The notes beneath the pieces are model-generated. The model searched no databases. It saw nothing but the letters and a program-made list of their open reading frames with translations, and had not been told where the DNA came from. From NCBI GenBank assembly GCA_000715605.1, contig KL568529.1:46024-60606 (forward strand): 14,583 bases of DNA, in the 5' to 3' direction. The DNA is from Streptomyces speibonae. GTDB lineage: Bacteria; Actinomycetota; Actinomycetes; Streptomycetales; Streptomycetaceae. This document shows positions 13,097-14,583 of this stretch, piece after piece. The position numbers and the translations under genes are program-made. The first letter of the stretch is position 1, and the number at the start of each line of letters is the position of its first letter.

Positions 13097-14583
13097 ATGT
13101 CCCAGGCGACATCGAGACCGGCCGGCGGTACCGCTCGGCACCGTCTTCCGGTGGCCGATCTCGACGCCGTGGCGGCCGGACAGGTGGGAGCGGGGACGGC
13201 GGGGCGGCTGAACCTCGGCGAGCGCAGCCGGCGGATGCTGATGCTGCGCGGGGTGACCGCGGCGGTCGTCGCCGCCGGGGATCCCGGGCCGCTGCCGCCC
13301 GTCACCGACGCGGTCGCGCTGCTGCTGCGCGCGGAGGCCGCCGACGCCCGGGTCGTGTCGGAGATCCTCACGCATCCCGCGGTCGGGGTGTGGGCGGTGG
13401 ATCTGCTGGCCCGGCTCCGGTCGGGGGAGCCGCCCGACGTGCCCGGCGGGCGGCCGCTGTGGCAGGACACGGGGTATCTGCACGCGCTGGCGGGCGTCGC
13501 GGCCGTACGCGCCGGGGTGGACGCCCTCGTACGGGTCCCGGCCCGCGCCGGCACGGTGTGCCTGCCCACCCTGGGACGCGCCGAGTTCCCCGGCCCGCAC
13601 ATGGAGTACGCCACCGCCGTACTCGAGACGGCCCCGGACACGGGAGCCACGCTGACCCTCGGCACGCGCCTGATACGGCTGTCCGAGGAGCCCGCGTCGC
13701 CCGGTGGGCGCTGGCACCCCGTGCGCACGGTGCACCTGCCTCCGGGCGGCGGTGAAGGGCCGCATGCCTTCGTGCTCGACGACTGCGACCCGTACCGCGA
13801 CTTCCGGGAGCTGCACTCCGCGCGCCCGCCCCTCACCGGCGCCGAGGAGGAAACGTGGCGGCGGCTCCTCGAAGAGGCCGGGCGGCTGCTCGCCGCACGC
13901 CATCCCGGGACGGCCGGACTGCTGTCCTTCGCGCTGCGCACCCTCGCGCCGCTGCCGCGCACCCCCCGCTTCCGGGCCGAGAGCGCCTCGTACTCGGAGG
14001 CCGTCGGCGGTGTCGTCCTGTCCGAGCCCCACGACGCGACCGAACTCGCCGCCACCCTGGTGCACGAGGCCCGGCACTCCGTCCTCAACAGCCTCGTCCA
14101 CCAGGTCGGTCTGTTCCGCCGGCCGGATCCGCGCGAACCTCTGCTGTACGCGCCCTGGCGCAGCGACCCGCGGCCCACCGCGGGGCTGGTGCACGGGGTG
14201 TACTCCTTCGCCGGGGTCGCCGACTTCTGGCGGGTCGAACGGCACGCGCTGAGCGGCCGCCGCGCGGACCTCGCCCACTTCGAGTTCGCGGTGTGGCGGG
14301 ACGCGGTGGCGCAGGCGCTGCGGTCCCTGAGCGAGCCCGGTCCCCAGGCGCGGCTGACCGACTGGGGGCGCCGGTTCGTCGCCCGACTGGCCGCCTGGAC
14401 CGCCCCCTGGGCCGGGGAGCCGGTGCCGTCGCACCCGCTCGCGCTGGCCCGCGCGGAGAGCGCCGACCTGCGCATCACCTGGCGGCTCCACCATTTGCGC
14501 CCCCACCCGGACGAGGTACGCGAACTGGCGGAGCGCTGGCGGTCGGGCCGGCCCGCGCGCGGGGTGGACGGAGGCGCCGGGCC
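13097..14583 (+). CDS. HEXXH motif protein, candidate peptide beta-hydroxylase, cut by window edge
   Basis: From ATG 13097 an uninterrupted, strongly biased frame of 495 codons runs to the window edge. The first 270 residues are mostly helical without a recognised fold. A conserved block follows: SEPHDATELAATLVHEARHSV with H323-E324-x-x-H327, then LLYAPWRSDPRPTAGLVHGVYSFAGVADFW (His366 a likely third metal ligand). This is the HEXXH domain (TIGR04267) usually found at the C-terminus of FxsB radical SAM proteins or as a separate gene. From memory, such domains were recently shown to be iron/2-oxoglutarate-dependent peptide beta-hydroxylases rather than proteases. No radical SAM CxxxCxxC motif is present. 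The upstream peptide gene is the presumed substrate. Confidence 0.75.
   Translation, partial: MSQATSRPAGGTARHRLPVADLDAVAAGQVGAGTAGRLNLGERSRRMLMLRGVTAAVVAAGDPGPLPPVTDAVALLLRAEAADARVVSEILTHPAVGVWAVDLLARLRSGEPPDVPGGRPLWQDTGYLHALAGVAAVRAGVDALVRVPARAGTVCLPTLGRAEFPGPHMEYATAVLETAPDTGATLTLGTRLIRLSEEPASPGGRWHPVRTVHLPPGGGEGPHAFVLDDCDPYRDFRELHSARPPLTGAEEETWRRLLEEAGRLLAARHPGTAGLLSFALRTLAPLPRTPRFRAESASYSEAVGGVVLSEPHDATELAATLVHEARHSVLNSLVHQVGLFRRPDPREPLLYAPWRSDPRPTAGLVHGVYSFAGVADFWRVERHALSGRRADLAHFEFAVWRDAVAQALRSLSEPGPQARLTDWGRRFVARLAAWTAPWAGEPVPSHPLALARAESADLRITWRLHHLRPHPDEVRELAERWRSGRPARGVDGGAG

Noticed and set aside
12847..14478. Two long minus-strand frames opposite the peptide and HEXXH genes
   Set aside because: They are Arg/Ser/Pro/Gly-rich shadows. 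The plus-strand HEARH block and ribosome binding sites identify the true coding strand.
1..14583. CRISPR arrays, tRNA or rRNA genes, insertion sequences, attachment sites
   Set aside because: I saw no regularly spaced repeats with spacers, no cloverleaf with a T-loop GTTCGANTC context, no transposase motifs and no terminal inverted repeats.

Overview
This is a very GC-rich window with the gene style of an actinomycete, almost certainly Streptomyces. The signs are extreme third-position G/C, many GTG starts, a bacterial type A RNase P RNA, an XRE/DUF397 module, an AraC–EamA pair, and an FxSxx/HEXXH-type peptide locus. I count about eleven intact or edge-truncated protein genes, one structural RNA and three gene remnants.

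Left part (1–3068) is all on the minus strand. From right to left it reads: a MerR regulator with a leaderless, 19-bp-spacer promoter; a translationally coupled two-helix membrane protein (4-bp GTGA overlap); a TetR regulator with a perfect 12-bp palindrome just upstream; yaaA (peroxide stress/DUF328); and the first 35 codons of a KDPG/KHG aldolase cut by the window edge. Spacings are short, so MerR–membrane protein and TetR–yaaA look like operons.

Middle part (3197–6411) is on the plus strand. It holds a Uma2 nuclease pseudogene with an internal deletion and frameshift, an AraC-family regulator, an EamA/DMT exporter, and rnpB. The exporter frame has no stop of its own before rnpB: it runs through the rnpB promoter and about 89 nt into the RNase P RNA. 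Next come fused remnants of an XRE regulator and a DUF397 protein, a 17-bp-stem hairpin, and a perfect TGTGA-N6-TCACA site. About 870 bp without a convincing gene follows.

Right part (7281–14583). A 1,404-residue secreted protein combines a propeller-like N-terminal region, a lysozyme/SLT-like domain, a golvesin-like domain and a C-terminal SGNH esterase. A shared terminator separates it from a convergent minus-strand pair: a Trypco1-type (CU044_2847) protein and a lipoprotein. Divergent from that pair, on the plus strand, are a 69-residue FxsA-like peptide and, 7 bp downstream, a HEXXH protein that runs off the edge. I read this end as the start of a peptide-modification (RiPP) locus of the FxSxx type, next to a conflict-system marker (Trypco1). 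It is the most promising candidate for an undescribed system, but the rest of the cluster lies outside the window.
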